From JALZKA01 sp963753385 (GTDB lineage Bacteria; Actinomycetota; Thermoleophilia; Solirubrobacterales; 70-9): a stretch of 64,000 nt of DNA. Location: contig CAVWCC010000008.1 of the NCBI GenBank assembly GCA_963753385.1, positions 186,001-250,000 on the forward strand, in the 5' to 3' direction. A model generated the notes under the pieces. It did no database searches and had not been told where the DNA came from. It worked only from the letters and a program-made list of their open reading frames with translations. Position 1 is the first letter of the stretch. Each line of letters opens with the position of its first letter. Shown here piece by piece: positions 54,537-62,671 of the stretch. The translations under genes and the position numbers were made by a program.

Positions 54537-55288
54537 GTGCCACGCTCGTTCTGGGAAGGCGCTCGCTGACGGAGGCGATCCGGCAGCCGGACGCGCTGTT
54601 CATGACGATGTTCATCCCGATCTTCTTCCTGGTCGTCAACACCGGCCAGGCGGCGGACATCTTCCCCTCGGAATCGACCGACTTCCTCGAGGGTCAGGGC
54701 TACGGCGCGTTCCAGCTCCCGATCACCCTGCTCCTGGCTGCGTCGTTCGGGATGGCCGCGCTGTTCCTGGTAGAGGAGATCGAGGGCGGCTACTTCGACA
54801 AGTTGCGGGCGATCCCGATCCCGCGCTACTCGATCGTGCTCGGCCGCCTCGTCGCAGAGGGCGCGAAGGGGATCGTGCTCGCGTCGGTGATCGTCCTGAT
54901 CGCGCTGCCATTCGGGGTCTCGATCGCGAGCGGGGTGATGGGCTTCATCCTCCTCGTGCTGCTGACCGCGCTGTGGGGAGTGGTCTACGCCGGCTTCATG
55001 CAGCTGATCGCGCTCAAAACGCGCAGCGCGGCGGCGACGAACTCGGGCGGGCTGATCTTCTTCCCGCTCCTGTTCCTGACGCCGAACTTCGTCCCGCGTG
55101 ACCTCCTGACCGAGCCGATGGAGGTCGCTGCGACGCTCAACCCCGTCACCTACCTGATGGAGGCGCTGCGATCGCTGATCCTCACCGACCTCGACTGGGA
55201 GAAGATCCTGCCGGGGTTCGCGGTGATCGCGATCTTCGGCGCAGTCGCGCTCTGGCTGAACGTGCGAATGATCAAGAGCTACGACTAG
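54533..55288 (+). CDS. ABC-2 exporter permease, DrrB-like
   Basis: A 251-residue membrane protein with six predicted helices and the ABC2 pattern: LTEAIRQPDALFMTMFIPIF near the start, EIEGGYFDKLRAIPIPRYSI in the cytosolic loop, FMQLIALKTRSAAATNSGG, FFPLLFLTPNFVPRDL and LNPVTYLMEALRSLIL. Together with the upstream ATPase it forms a half-size exporter. Convergent with the DMT gene, 5 bases between stops. Confidence 0.9.
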   Translation: MSATLVLGRRSLTEAIRQPDALFMTMFIPIFFLVVNTGQAADIFPSESTDFLEGQGYGAFQLPITLLLAASFGMAALFLVEEIEGGYFDKLRAIPIPRYSIVLGRLVAEGAKGIVLASVIVLIALPFGVSIASGVMGFILLVLLTALWGVVYAGFMQLIALKTRSAAATNSGGLIFFPLLFLTPNFVPRDLLTEPMEVAATLNPVTYLMEALRSLILTDLDWEKILPGFAVIAIFGAVALWLNVRMIKSYD

Positions 55289-55293
55289 CGGCC

Positions 55294-56172
55294 TTAGCGC
55301 GCCTCGATCGTCTCCGCCGCGTGAACCGGCGCCGGCGTCAGGGCCGCTGCGCAGATCACGAGCGCGAACGCGGCCATCCGCGTGATCACGCCCAGGGCGT
55401 CCTCCGGCAGGGGCTCGGCGAACACCAGCGGCCCGGCCGCGATTGTCAGCGCGTTCGCGGCGACGCTGGTCACGGCGATCACCGGCACCGCCTTGCCGAC
55501 CTGGAGGCTCCGCGCCGAGACCACCAGACCCGCGATCGAGGCGACGGCGATCAGCACCGCCAGCGGGTGGATCAGGATCGCCAGCGCGCTCTCCTCGCCG
55601 AGATTGCCGCTCAGCGCCTTGATCGCGGTGTCGGAGGCGGCCCAGAACAGGCCGGCCGATGCGCCGAACAGGACGCCCTCGCGCAGGTTGCCGAGGGCGA
55701 GCCAGCCAACCACGCAGGCTGCGCCGGAGACCAAGACCAGGTAGACGACCAGGCGCGCCACCTCGTACTCGGAGTGGGCCTCGTCGGCGGTGTCGCCGAG
55801 CGTGGCCGCAAGGAAGGCCAGCCCGAGCGCCGCGAGGGCGACGCCGATCCACTCGCGCCGCGTCACCTCATGGGCGAACAGCCGGTCGGCGGTCACCGTC
55901 AGCAGGACCAGGCCGCCGGCGATGGTGGCCTGGACCAGCGAGATCGGCGCCAGGGCGAGGGCGCCGACGTGGAGCGCCCAGCCGCCCATCGCGATGACGA
56001 TGCCGAGCGTGTACCACGGGTTGCGGAACAGCGCGAACGACGTGCGAAGGGGCCGCCGCATATCCACCCGCGGCGAGGCGATCGCGCCCCGGTGCTTGTA
56101 GAGGAACCCGAGCACCGACGCGAACGCCGTCCCGAGCGCGAGCAGCAGGCCGATCTGAACCGAGGCGGACAA
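55294..56172 (-). CDS. DMT/EamA-like multi-helix transporter
   Basis: A 292-residue protein with about nine to ten hydrophobic helices in two halves, resembling the drug/metabolite transporter superfamily and its Mg/NIPA-like branch: LLALGTAFASVLGFLYKHRG, WALHVGALALAPISLVQATI, then VTRREWIGVALAALGLAFLA. Substrate unknown. No ATG; TTG at 56172 is supported by TAGCCT ending nine bases upstream. Confidence 0.72.
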   Translation of the reverse strand: MSASVQIGLLLALGTAFASVLGFLYKHRGAIASPRVDMRRPLRTSFALFRNPWYTLGIVIAMGGWALHVGALALAPISLVQATIAGGLVLLTVTADRLFAHEVTRREWIGVALAALGLAFLAATLGDTADEAHSEYEVARLVVYLVLVSGAACVVGWLALGNLREGVLFGASAGLFWAASDTAIKALSGNLGEESALAILIHPLAVLIAVASIAGLVVSARSLQVGKAVPVIAVTSVAANALTIAAGPLVFAEPLPEDALGVITRMAAFALVICAAALTPAPVHAAETIEAR

Positions 56173-56231
56173 AGCCGGATCAGGCTAGAGAACGGCGTCG
56201 GCGCCGCGGCTAGGCGGGCGCGGCGCCGCGT

Positions 56232-56504
56232 CTACGCCGAGATGGGATCGATCGGATCCCCGCCGTCCGGCTCGGGCGTCGAGAGCTCGACGACGTCGCC
56301 GCTCTCGCGCTCGGTCCCGAGCCGGATCGCGCGGATCGCGTGCTCGTCCGGCAGCTTCGCCAGCACCTCGCGGATCAGCGCCTGGATCTCGGCCTCCTCG
56401 TGGCCGAAGTCGTCAAGCAGGCTCCGCAGCGCGGTGTGAGTGATCTTGAGCTGCTCGGGCGTCAGCTCCAGGTGGTAGCGGAAAGGTCCTTCCTCCATCT
56501 CCAT
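56232..56504 (-). CDS. small conserved hypothetical protein
   Basis: A 90-residue acidic protein: GPFRYHLELTPEQLKITHTA, LRSLLDDFGHEEAEIQALIR, EVLAKLPDEHAIRAIRL, ending in a Pro/Asp tail. Predicted two-helix bundle with no known motif. The short start is chosen because a TACCAT box ends seven bases before ATG 56504. Same strand as the WS/DGAT gene 41 bases upstream. Confidence 0.6.
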   Translation of the reverse strand: MEMEEGPFRYHLELTPEQLKITHTALRSLLDDFGHEEAEIQALIREVLAKLPDEHAIRAIRLGTERESGDVVELSTPEPDGGDPIDPISA

Positions 56505-56511
56505 GTGCCAG

Positions 56512-56517
56512 ATGGTA
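56512..56517 (-). promoter_or_regulatory. -10 box TACCAT, leaderless start
   Basis: On the minus strand TACCAT ends seven bases before ATG 56504. Confidence 0.45.
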
Positions 56518-56545
56518 CGCCGTGGCCGCGTGTGAACGGCGTTTC

Positions 56546-57982
56546 TCAGGCCTGCGTGGGCGACGGCGCCCCCGACGAGGCTCGCTTCGCCGCGTCCGCG
56601 GCGCCCGCGAGATCGGCGAGCGCCCGCTCGATCCCCTCGGCGATCACGTCGAGGTCGTCCATCGAGTCGTAGTCCGCGAGGAGACCGAAGTTGATCCCGC
56701 CGTTGTAGGACATGATCGCGACGAACAGGGCCTGGTGGGGCGGCAGGAACCCGACGGGGAAGATGTCCTCGAGCTCCCGGCCCAGCAGGTAGATCGGCAT
56801 CTGCGGACCGGGCACGTTCGTGACGACCAGGTTGAAGAGCCGGGTGGAGAAGTTGATCCTCGCCGCCTGGGCGAGCAGGGTCGGCGGCGCGAAGTCGTTG
56901 AAGCGTGAGATCACCTCGGCGCCGAGCGCCTGCTTCGAGTCCTTGAGGTCGCGCATCTGGGAGCGCACCTTGAGCAGGCGCTGTACGGGATCTTCGATGT
57001 AGACGGGAAGCGCCGCCCGCATCGCCGCGATCTTGTTGCCGAGGTGCCCTTGCTCGTCCTTGCCGCGGATCGAGACCGGTATCTGCGCGCGTACCTCGAG
57101 GCCCTCGGTCCGGATCCCGCGCGCGTGCAGCCACTCCCGGACGCCGCCGGCGACGACCGACAGGACGACGTCGTTGACGGTCCCTCCGAGCTCGTCCTTG
57201 ATCCGCTTGAACTGCGCCAGGTCGCTGCGAACCCACACGAACCGCCGGTGCGAGCCGATCTCGACGTTCAAGGGGACCTCGGGAGCCGGATCGGCGAAGG
57301 TCCAGGCGACCTCGCCGATCGCCCCGGCGAGCTCACCCACCTGTGCGAGTGCGGCCCGGGGCTGCTCGATCGCGTGCTCCAGCCGGCGGGCCAGTTGCAG
57401 CGGCAGCTTCGCGACGCCCTCGACCCCCTTCGCGGCGAGCTGCGCCGAGCTCGGAGTGGGCGACGGAACCCACTCGTGCTCCGCTCGGACCGGCTCGGGC
57501 ACCGGCTTGAGGTCGAACAGGACGGTCGCGATGTCCACGCCCGAGACGCCGTCGACGAGAGCGTGGTGGGTCTTCGAGACGATCGCGAACCGCTTCCGCG
57601 TCAGGCCCTGGACGAGCCAGAGCTCCCACAGCGGCTTGGTCCGGTCGAGCTGCTGCGAGAAGACCCGCGAGGCGAGGTTTCGGAGCTGCTCCTCCGAGCC
57701 GGGCGAGGGCAGCGCCGAGTGGCGCACGTGGTACTCCAAATTGAACGTCGGGTCGTCGATCCAGAACGGGCGCCCGGTCTCGATCGGCGGGTGCGCCAGC
57801 TTCTGGCGGAAGCGCGGCACGAGGTGCAGGCGCGAGTTGACGTGCTCGAGCAGGTCCTCGTACGCAGGCGGCGGCCCCTCGAAGATCATGATCCCGCCCA
57901 CGTGCATGTGCGCGGACGAGGACTCGTTCGTGAGGAACGAGAAATCGAGCGCGCTGAGCCGGTCCATGTGACCCTGGGCCAT
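56546..57982 (-). CDS. wax ester synthase / diacylglycerol acyltransferase (WS/DGAT)
   Basis: A 478-residue acyltransferase that makes triacylglycerol or wax esters from acyl-CoA. The catalytic HHxxxDG is His139-His140 to Gly145 in SKTHHALVDGVSG; further family blocks are PLWELWLVQGL, GGTVNDVVLSVVAGGVREWL, VSIRGKDEQGHLGNKIA and NVPGPQMPIYLLG. Members are usually inner-face membrane or lipid-droplet proteins of actinobacteria. ATG 57982 fits a TAGGTT box six bases upstream; Met6 is the alternative start. Confidence 0.93.
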   Translation of the reverse strand: MAQGHMDRLSALDFSFLTNESSSAHMHVGGIMIFEGPPPAYEDLLEHVNSRLHLVPRFRQKLAHPPIETGRPFWIDDPTFNLEYHVRHSALPSPGSEEQLRNLASRVFSQQLDRTKPLWELWLVQGLTRKRFAIVSKTHHALVDGVSGVDIATVLFDLKPVPEPVRAEHEWVPSPTPSSAQLAAKGVEGVAKLPLQLARRLEHAIEQPRAALAQVGELAGAIGEVAWTFADPAPEVPLNVEIGSHRRFVWVRSDLAQFKRIKDELGGTVNDVVLSVVAGGVREWLHARGIRTEGLEVRAQIPVSIRGKDEQGHLGNKIAAMRAALPVYIEDPVQRLLKVRSQMRDLKDSKQALGAEVISRFNDFAPPTLLAQAARINFSTRLFNLVVTNVPGPQMPIYLLGRELEDIFPVGFLPPHQALFVAIMSYNGGINFGLLADYDSMDDLDVIAEGIERALADLAGAADAAKRASSGAPSPTQA

Positions 57983-57988
57983 GCTCAG

Positions 57989-57998
57989 AACCTACCCT
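57989..57998. promoter_or_regulatory. overlapping divergent -10 boxes
   Basis: On the minus strand TAGGTT (57994-57989) ends six bases before ATG 57982; on the plus strand TACCCT (57993-57998) ends seven bases before ATG 58006. The two boxes share the TA at 57993-57994, so the two leaderless promoters cannot both be occupied. Confidence 0.5.
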
Positions 57999-58005
57999 CT
58001 CGCGA

Positions 58006-58923
58006 ATGCGATATCGGCTGGCGGCCATCCTCGCGCTCGCGGCGATCGTCGCGGGGTGTGGCGACGACGACAGCGACGGCGTTTCGGCGGCCGAGCGCTT
58101 CGACGCGGAGCGTGCCTTCCGCGACGTCGAGGCGCAGGTGGCGATCGGGCCGCGGCCCGCGGGCTCCGCGGGCAGCCGCGAGGTCGTCGAGCTGATCGCG
58201 CGGCGCCTGCGTGCCGCCGGCGCCGAGGGAGTGCGCGTGCAGCGTCCCTCGCGCAACGTGGTCGCGACGATCCCCGGCCGAGAGCCCGGGGTGGTTGTCG
58301 TCGGCGCCCACCACGACACCAAGGACGACGTCGGCGGCGGGTTCGAGGGCGCCAACGACGGAGCGTCGGGGGTCGCGGTCGTGCTCGAGCTCGCCCGGGT
58401 GATGGCGGCCGAGGCCCCACTCCAGGGCAGCTCGATCCGGCTCGCGCTGTTCGACGCCGAGGAGGCCCGCGGCGACCGCGAGTTCGCGATCGACGGCACG
58501 CGTGGCAGCCGACAGTACGTCGAGTACGCCGGCGCGGGGGGCCTCCAGGGGTCGCCCGATCTCGAGGAGATCGAGGCAATGGTCCTGTTCGACCTCGTCG
58601 GCGACTGCGACCTGCAACTCCCGCGCGAGGCGAACTCGGATCCCGGGCTCTATGCCGAGTTCGAGGAGTCCGCGCTCGAGGCCTCAGGATCTGGGTCGGC
58701 CGCGCCGTTCGGTGGCGAGGCCCCGGGCATCGCCGACGACCACGTCCCGTTCCTCCAAGCCGGAGTTCCGGCCGTCGACGTAATCGACTTCACCTTCGGG
58801 CCCGGGCCGCCGCCGGGCGCCTATTGGCACACCCCGGCGGACACCCTCGACAAGGTCTGCCCGGAGAGTCTGGACGCGGTCGGCGAGGCAGCGCTGATCG
58901 CGCTGGAGCGGATCGCGGGCTAA
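58006..58923 (+). CDS. M28-type lipoprotein peptidase / glutaminyl-cyclase-like enzyme
   Basis: A 305-residue lipoprotein: signal MRYRLAAILALAAIVAGC with lipobox Cys18. The zinc enzyme domain shows VVVGAHHDTKDD, EGANDGASGVAVVLEL, the Glu pair in FDAEEARGD, a ligand Asp in FDLVGDCDL and the last His in AYWHTPADTLDKVCPES. The DDHVPFLQAGVPAVDVI block and WHT spacing resemble glutaminyl-peptide cyclotransferases of the M28 fold, so cyclase and aminopeptidase are both possible. Faces the outside of the cell. Confidence 0.83.
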   Translation: MRYRLAAILALAAIVAGCGDDDSDGVSAAERFDAERAFRDVEAQVAIGPRPAGSAGSREVVELIARRLRAAGAEGVRVQRPSRNVVATIPGREPGVVVVGAHHDTKDDVGGGFEGANDGASGVAVVLELARVMAAEAPLQGSSIRLALFDAEEARGDREFAIDGTRGSRQYVEYAGAGGLQGSPDLEEIEAMVLFDLVGDCDLQLPREANSDPGLYAEFEESALEASGSGSAAPFGGEAPGIADDHVPFLQAGVPAVDVIDFTFGPGPPPGAYWHTPADTLDKVCPESLDAVGEAALIALERIAG

Positions 58924-58932
58924 CAGCGCCAG

Positions 58933-58938
58933 TACCCT
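58933..58938 (+). promoter_or_regulatory. -10 box TACCCT, leaderless start
   Basis: TACCCT ends seven bases before the ispH ATG at 58946; the bases between (TCTCGCG) nearly repeat those before ATG 58006. Confidence 0.5.
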
Positions 58939-58945
58939 TCTCGCG

Positions 58946-59917
58946 ATGGCTTCAGGCACGGCAACAAGGGCCCCGAAGCGCGTCCTCCTGGCCGCTCCGC
59001 GCGGCTATTGCGCGGGTGTCGACCGGGCGGTGGAGACGGTCGAGAAGGCGCTCGACATGTACGGGCCGCCGGTCTACGTGCGCAAGGAGATCGTCCACAA
59101 CAAGCACGTGGTCGAGCAGCTCGCGAAGCGCGGCGCGATCTTCGTCGAGGAGGAGACCGAGGTGCCCGAGGGCGAGCTCGTCGTCTTCTCGGCCCACGGC
59201 GTGGCACCCGCGGTGCACGACAACGCGGCAGCGCGGAACCTGCGCACGATCGACGCGACCTGCCCGCTCGTCACCAAGGTCCATGTCTCCGCCCGCAAGT
59301 TCGCCGAGCAGGGCTACTCGATCATCCTGATCGGCCACGCGGGCCACGAGGAGGTCGAGGGGACGACCGGGGAGGCCCCCGACTACATCACTCTGGTCGA
59401 GACCATCGAGGACGCCGAGCGCGTCGACGTCCCCGACCCCGACCACGTCGCCTTCATCACCCAGACGACGCTCTCGGTGGACGAGACGGGAGAGATCATC
59501 GCCGTCCTGCGCCGGCGCTTTCCGAAGATCGTCAGCTCGAAGTCCGAGGACATCTGTTACGCGACCACGAACCGCCAGATCGCGGTCAAGCAGCTCGCGA
59601 CCGAGTGCGACCTGGTGCTCGTGATCGGCTCGACGAACTCATCGAACTCGAACCGCCTGGTCGAGGTCGCGCGCGACCACGGGGCGGCCTCGCACCTGAT
59701 CGACAACGCCTCGCAGGTGCGCGAGGAGTGGCTCGAGGGCGTCGAGACGCTCGGCATTACGTCCGGCGCGAGCGCCCCCGAGGAGCTCGTGGAGGAGCTG
59801 GTCGACTTCTTCCGCGCCCGCGGCACCGACGACGTCTCGGAGCTCCGCACCGTGGACGAGGACGTCCGCTTCATGCTGCCGAAGAAGATCCGCGTCGAGA
59901 TGGCTGCGCGGGCCTAG
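58946..59917 (+). CDS. ispH: 4-hydroxy-3-methylbut-2-enyl diphosphate reductase
   Basis: A 323-residue Fe-S enzyme, last step of the MEP isoprenoid pathway, giving IPP and DMAPP. The three cluster cysteines are in APRGYCAGVDRAVE, DATCPLVTKVH and EDICYATTNRQ; other signatures are VRKEIVHNKHVVEQL, FSAHGVAP and GSTNSSNSNRLVEVA. Length is normal. Its TAG overlaps the TAG of the converging GHMP kinase in the tetramer CTAG (59914-59917). Confidence 0.97.
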   Translation: MASGTATRAPKRVLLAAPRGYCAGVDRAVETVEKALDMYGPPVYVRKEIVHNKHVVEQLAKRGAIFVEEETEVPEGELVVFSAHGVAPAVHDNAAARNLRTIDATCPLVTKVHVSARKFAEQGYSIILIGHAGHEEVEGTTGEAPDYITLVETIEDAERVDVPDPDHVAFITQTTLSVDETGEIIAVLRRRFPKIVSSKSEDICYATTNRQIAVKQLATECDLVLVIGSTNSSNSNRLVEVARDHGAASHLIDNASQVREEWLEGVETLGITSGASAPEELVEELVDFFRARGTDDVSELRTVDEDVRFMLPKKIRVEMAARA

Positions 59918-60912
59918 CCGGCCCCGCGCCGCACCAGCAGCTCGCAGCCAAGCGCCTCGAACGCCTCGCGGAGCTGTGCCAGGTGGTCCTCGTCCCGGAA
60001 CAGGCCGACGATCGCGCCGCCTGAGCCCGTGTAGTTCGCGGGCGCGCCGAGGCCCCGCGCGGTCTCGATCAGCTCGATGTGCCGGGGGTTCAGGTCGTAG
60101 ATCCGGCGGCGCAGGTCGAAGTTCTCGTCGAGCAGGAGGCCGAGGCCGGCGCTGTCACGCAGGGTCAGCGGCGTGAACGCCCGCTTCGCGAGCGCGGCGA
60201 TCTCGCGCATCGTCGCGGCGACCACCTCGTCGCCCGCCTCGAAGCGCTCGTGGGCGGCGCGGTGGATCTCGCCCGAATCGGTCTCGTCGCCGGTCAGCCA
60301 GGCAACGAACAGGGAGGGTAGGAGCGCGGGGTCGAGGGGCTCGTGGCGGCCCCAGCCGGGGAGATCGGGATCGAAGTCCATGAGGAGGAGCCCGCCGTAG
60401 GTCTGGATCACGCGGTCCTGGAGGCCGGCCGGGATACCGAGCTCCTCGGTCTCGCAGGCGAGGGCCAAGGTGGGCAGGTCGTCGTCGGGGATTTCGTCGC
60501 CGAACAGCTTGCCCAGCGCCCGGAGCGCCCCGATAACGATCGCGCTCGAGCCCGCGAGGCCGACTCCCTGCGGGATCGTCGAGCGGACGACTCCCAGGCG
60601 GACGCCCCGGTCGCCCAGGCCATCGGTGCGCTGGGCGTAGCGGTTGGCTGCGGCCATCAGGAGTGCCAGCGGCCCGCCGTCGGGGTAGGCGCCGTCGCCG
60701 GCGGCGCGCTCGAGGTCCGCCAGATCCCCGAACTCGAGGCGCCCGCCATCCGCTTCGAGCTCGACGCCGAGCGCCGGCTCGGCCTGGACGGTGGCCTCGA
60801 GCTCATCGAGTGCGAACGCGATCGTCGCGCCGCCGAAGCCGTCCGAAGGGTTGCCGACCAGCGCCGACCGCGCCGGCACACTCGCCCTCGCGATGCCTCT
60901 CGCGTATCTCAT
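59914..60912 (-). CDS. GHMP kinase, glucuronokinase-like
   Basis: A 332-residue sugar kinase. Motif 1 VGNPSDGFGGATIAF; ATP loop PQGVGLAGSSAIVIGALRAL; LGIPAGLQDRVIQTYGGLL; motif 3 NYTGSGGAIVGLF. The combination GLAGSSAIV plus AGLQDRVIQ resembles plant glucuronokinase (GlcA to GlcA-1-phosphate) more than mevalonate or galactokinases. Mevalonate kinase is unlikely because ispH, of the MEP route, is the neighbour. Start ATG 60912 comes two bases after the hairpin of leader element B. Confidence 0.78.
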   Translation of the reverse strand: MRYARGIARASVPARSALVGNPSDGFGGATIAFALDELEATVQAEPALGVELEADGGRLEFGDLADLERAAGDGAYPDGGPLALLMAAANRYAQRTDGLGDRGVRLGVVRSTIPQGVGLAGSSAIVIGALRALGKLFGDEIPDDDLPTLALACETEELGIPAGLQDRVIQTYGGLLLMDFDPDLPGWGRHEPLDPALLPSLFVAWLTGDETDSGEIHRAAHERFEAGDEVVAATMREIAALAKRAFTPLTLRDSAGLGLLLDENFDLRRRIYDLNPRHIELIETARGLGAPANYTGSGGAIVGLFRDEDHLAQLREAFEALGCELLVRRGAG

Positions 60913-60964
60913 GAGCGACTCTCGTCGCGAAAGAACATTGGCCCCCCTGGTAAGGGCATGTATC
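60913..60964 (-). promoter_or_regulatory. conserved leader element, copy B (upstream of GHMP kinase)
   Basis: Read on the minus strand: CCCTTACCAGG (60957-60947), then TTTCGCG running into GCGAC-GAGA-GTCGC (60928-60915), then the ATG at 60912. It fills the whole 52-base gap between two minus-strand genes. Shares CTTACCAGG, TTTCGCG and the hairpin with copies A and C. Confidence 0.6.
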
Positions 60965-61783
60965 TCATGGCATGCCTGGAGCGAAGCTGATCGCCCAGAC
61001 GCGGGCGCCGGGCGATGCCTCGATCGTCAGCTGGTGGCGCTCGTGCCGTGAGTGCTCGGCGACCGGGATCAGGCCGCTCCCGCAGACCGGCTCGAGCGCG
61101 GCGCCGTCGAGCCCCGCGCGCAGCGCTCCGCCCCGCTCGGCGACGACGTAGGCGCCGCCGGCCTCGTACTCGACCTCGATGCTGTCACCGCCCGGACCCG
61201 GCTCCCAGCCGTCTGCAGGCGAGCCTCCCGGGAAGACCTCCTCGCTGGGCGGGGCAACCAGGGCGCCGGGCGCGTCGGTCGCGCGCAGCGGCTCCATCGG
61301 CGGCGGCAGCTCCACGGTCAGGTCGTCGGCGCGAAGCTCGGCCTGGATCGCCTCCTCCGTCGCCTGGTACTCGCCCTCGCCGAAGTGCGCCCAGGCGAGC
61401 GCCCCTCCGGTTGCCCAGAGGAACAGCGATGGCCAGCCCTTGCAGCCGTAGTCGTGCCAGATCGCGTAGTCGGAGTCGAGCGCGACTGGATGCTCGACGC
61501 CCAGCCCGGCGATCCCGGCGGTTGCGGTCTCGCGCTCACCGCTGAACCGGAAGCGGGGGGAGTGGATGCCGAGGACGGTGAGGCCGAGCGGCGAGTAGCG
61601 GCGGTGCCACTCGAGCACGTAGGGGAGCGCCCGCACGCTGTTCAGCTGGGCGAAGTCGAAGAAGTGGACGAGCACCGGGCCCGTCGCGGTGAGCTCGCTC
61701 ATGCGCGGCGGCTCGCCGCGGTTGAGCCACGGAATCCGGCCCGGGAACTCGGGCGCGGCGATGTCGTTGCGGCTCGGTCGCAC
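60965..61783 (-). CDS. DipZ C-terminal-like thioredoxin-fold protein without active cysteines
   Basis: A 272-residue protein. The first 165 residues follow the TlpA/DipZ thioredoxin pattern: LVHFFDFAQLNSVRALPYVL, LTVLGIHSPRFRFSGE, HPVALDSDYAIWHDYGCKGW, PSLFLWATGG; the last 70 resemble the carbohydrate-binding-like tail of actinobacterial DipZ. Where DipZ has a CxxC-type site (INC), this protein has LNS, so a disulfide role is doubtful. No signal peptide or membrane helices. GTG 61783 follows a TAGCCT box by six bases. Confidence 0.68.
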   Translation of the reverse strand: MRPSRNDIAAPEFPGRIPWLNRGEPPRMSELTATGPVLVHFFDFAQLNSVRALPYVLEWHRRYSPLGLTVLGIHSPRFRFSGERETATAGIAGLGVEHPVALDSDYAIWHDYGCKGWPSLFLWATGGALAWAHFGEGEYQATEEAIQAELRADDLTVELPPPMEPLRATDAPGALVAPPSEEVFPGGSPADGWEPGPGGDSIEVEYEAGGAYVVAERGGALRAGLDGAALEPVCGSGLIPVAEHSRHERHQLTIEASPGARVWAISFAPGMP

Positions 61784-61789
61784 GCGCGG

Positions 61790-61795
61790 AGGCTA
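61790..61795 (-). promoter_or_regulatory. -10 box TAGCCT, leaderless GTG start
   Basis: On the minus strand TAGCCT ends six bases before the GTG at 61783. Confidence 0.45.
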
Positions 61796-61855
61796 GCCGG
61801 AGGCGCCCGGGGCCTCGGTAGACTTCAGCGCCCTAACTGCAAGAGGAGGAGAGAC

Positions 61856-62464
61856 TTGAAGACGACGATCTGGGAGCGAATCGAGAGCAGCCGGCGCCGC
61901 TGGAACGTGCTCGAGCACCCCTTCTACCAGCGCTGGTCCGACGGCGATCTGACGACCGAGGAGCTTGCCCGTTACTCCGGCCAGTACCGGCACGCGGTCG
62001 AGGCGATCGCGACGCTCAGCACCGCCGCCGCCGACGCGCTTCCCGATCGCGACGAGCTGCGCCGCCACGCTGCCGAGGAGCTCGGCCACGTCCGCCTCTG
62101 GGACGGCTTCGTCGAGGCCGCCGGCGGCGAGGTCAACGCCGCGCCGACCCCCGAAACTGCGGCCTGCGCCGAGGATTGGGCCGCCGAAGGCGACGCGCTC
62201 GAGCTGCTGGCCCGCCTCTACGCCGTCGAGGTCGCCCAGCCCGCGATCTCGCGGACCAAGCGGGAGGGGCTCCTCGAGCGGTACGGGTTCGAGGACGGCT
62301 CCGGCACCGCCTACTTCAAGGTCCATGAGGGCCGCGACGTCGAGCACGCCGCCGAGGTTCGCGAGCTCGTCGAGGAGCTGGCCGCCGACGAGGACGCCGA
62401 CCGGCTGGTCGCCGCCGCCGAGCGCGCCTACGAGGCCAACTGGCGCCTTCTCGACGGGGTCTGA
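61856..62464 (+). CDS. TenA/PqqC/CADD-like haem-oxygenase-fold protein
   Basis: A 202-residue, all-helical protein of the TenA/PqqC superfamily: LEHPFYQRWSDGDLTTEELA, RYSGQYRHAVEAIATLSTAA, a Glu/His pair in HAAEELGHVRLWDGFVEAA and the late helix KVHEGRDVEHAAEVRELVEE. The His/Glu pattern (EELGH, HEGRDVEH) resembles the di-iron or self-sacrificing CADD-type enzymes more than thiaminase TenA. TTG start with AAGAGGAGGAG upstream, an unusual start with a strong ribosome site. Heads a cluster of four rightward genes. Confidence 0.75.
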   Translation: MKTTIWERIESSRRRWNVLEHPFYQRWSDGDLTTEELARYSGQYRHAVEAIATLSTAAADALPDRDELRRHAAEELGHVRLWDGFVEAAGGEVNAAPTPETAACAEDWAAEGDALELLARLYAVEVAQPAISRTKREGLLERYGFEDGSGTAYFKVHEGRDVEHAAEVRELVEELAADEDADRLVAAAERAYEANWRLLDGV

Positions 62465-62478
62465 CGAGGACGACGCTC

Positions 62479-62637
62479 GTGTCGTGGGGAGACCGGGCCG
62501 TCGGGATCATCCTCGGCATCGCGCTCGGGATCGCGATCGTCGCGATCTTCGTGTTCGTCTTCAGCGAGGAGACCATCGACTCCGCCGGCCTCGAGGGTGG
62601 CGGGCAGGTCGAGCAGGGCGGACAGAGCGCGCCTTGA
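62479..62637 (+). CDS. small single-pass membrane protein
   Basis: A 52-residue ORF from a GTG, 14 bases after the TenA-like stop: VSWGDRAVGIILGIALGIAI, continuing as one hydrophobic helix to about residue 28, then a short acidic/Gly/Gln-rich tail ending QSAP. Codon use matches the neighbours and the gap would otherwise be empty. No enzymatic motif; function unknown, perhaps a small partner of the neighbouring membrane proteins. Confidence 0.5.
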   Translation: MSWGDRAVGIILGIALGIAIVAIFVFVFSEETIDSAGLEGGGQVEQGGQSAP

Positions 62638-62659
62638 GCCGCTGTTGAGCCTCCGTTCA

Positions 62660-62665
62660 TAGACT
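62660..62665 (+). promoter_or_regulatory. -10 box TAGACT, leaderless start
   Basis: TAGACT ends six bases before the ATG at 62672, so the cupredoxin-like gene probably has its own promoter. Confidence 0.5.
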
Positions 62666-62671
62666 GCCGGC

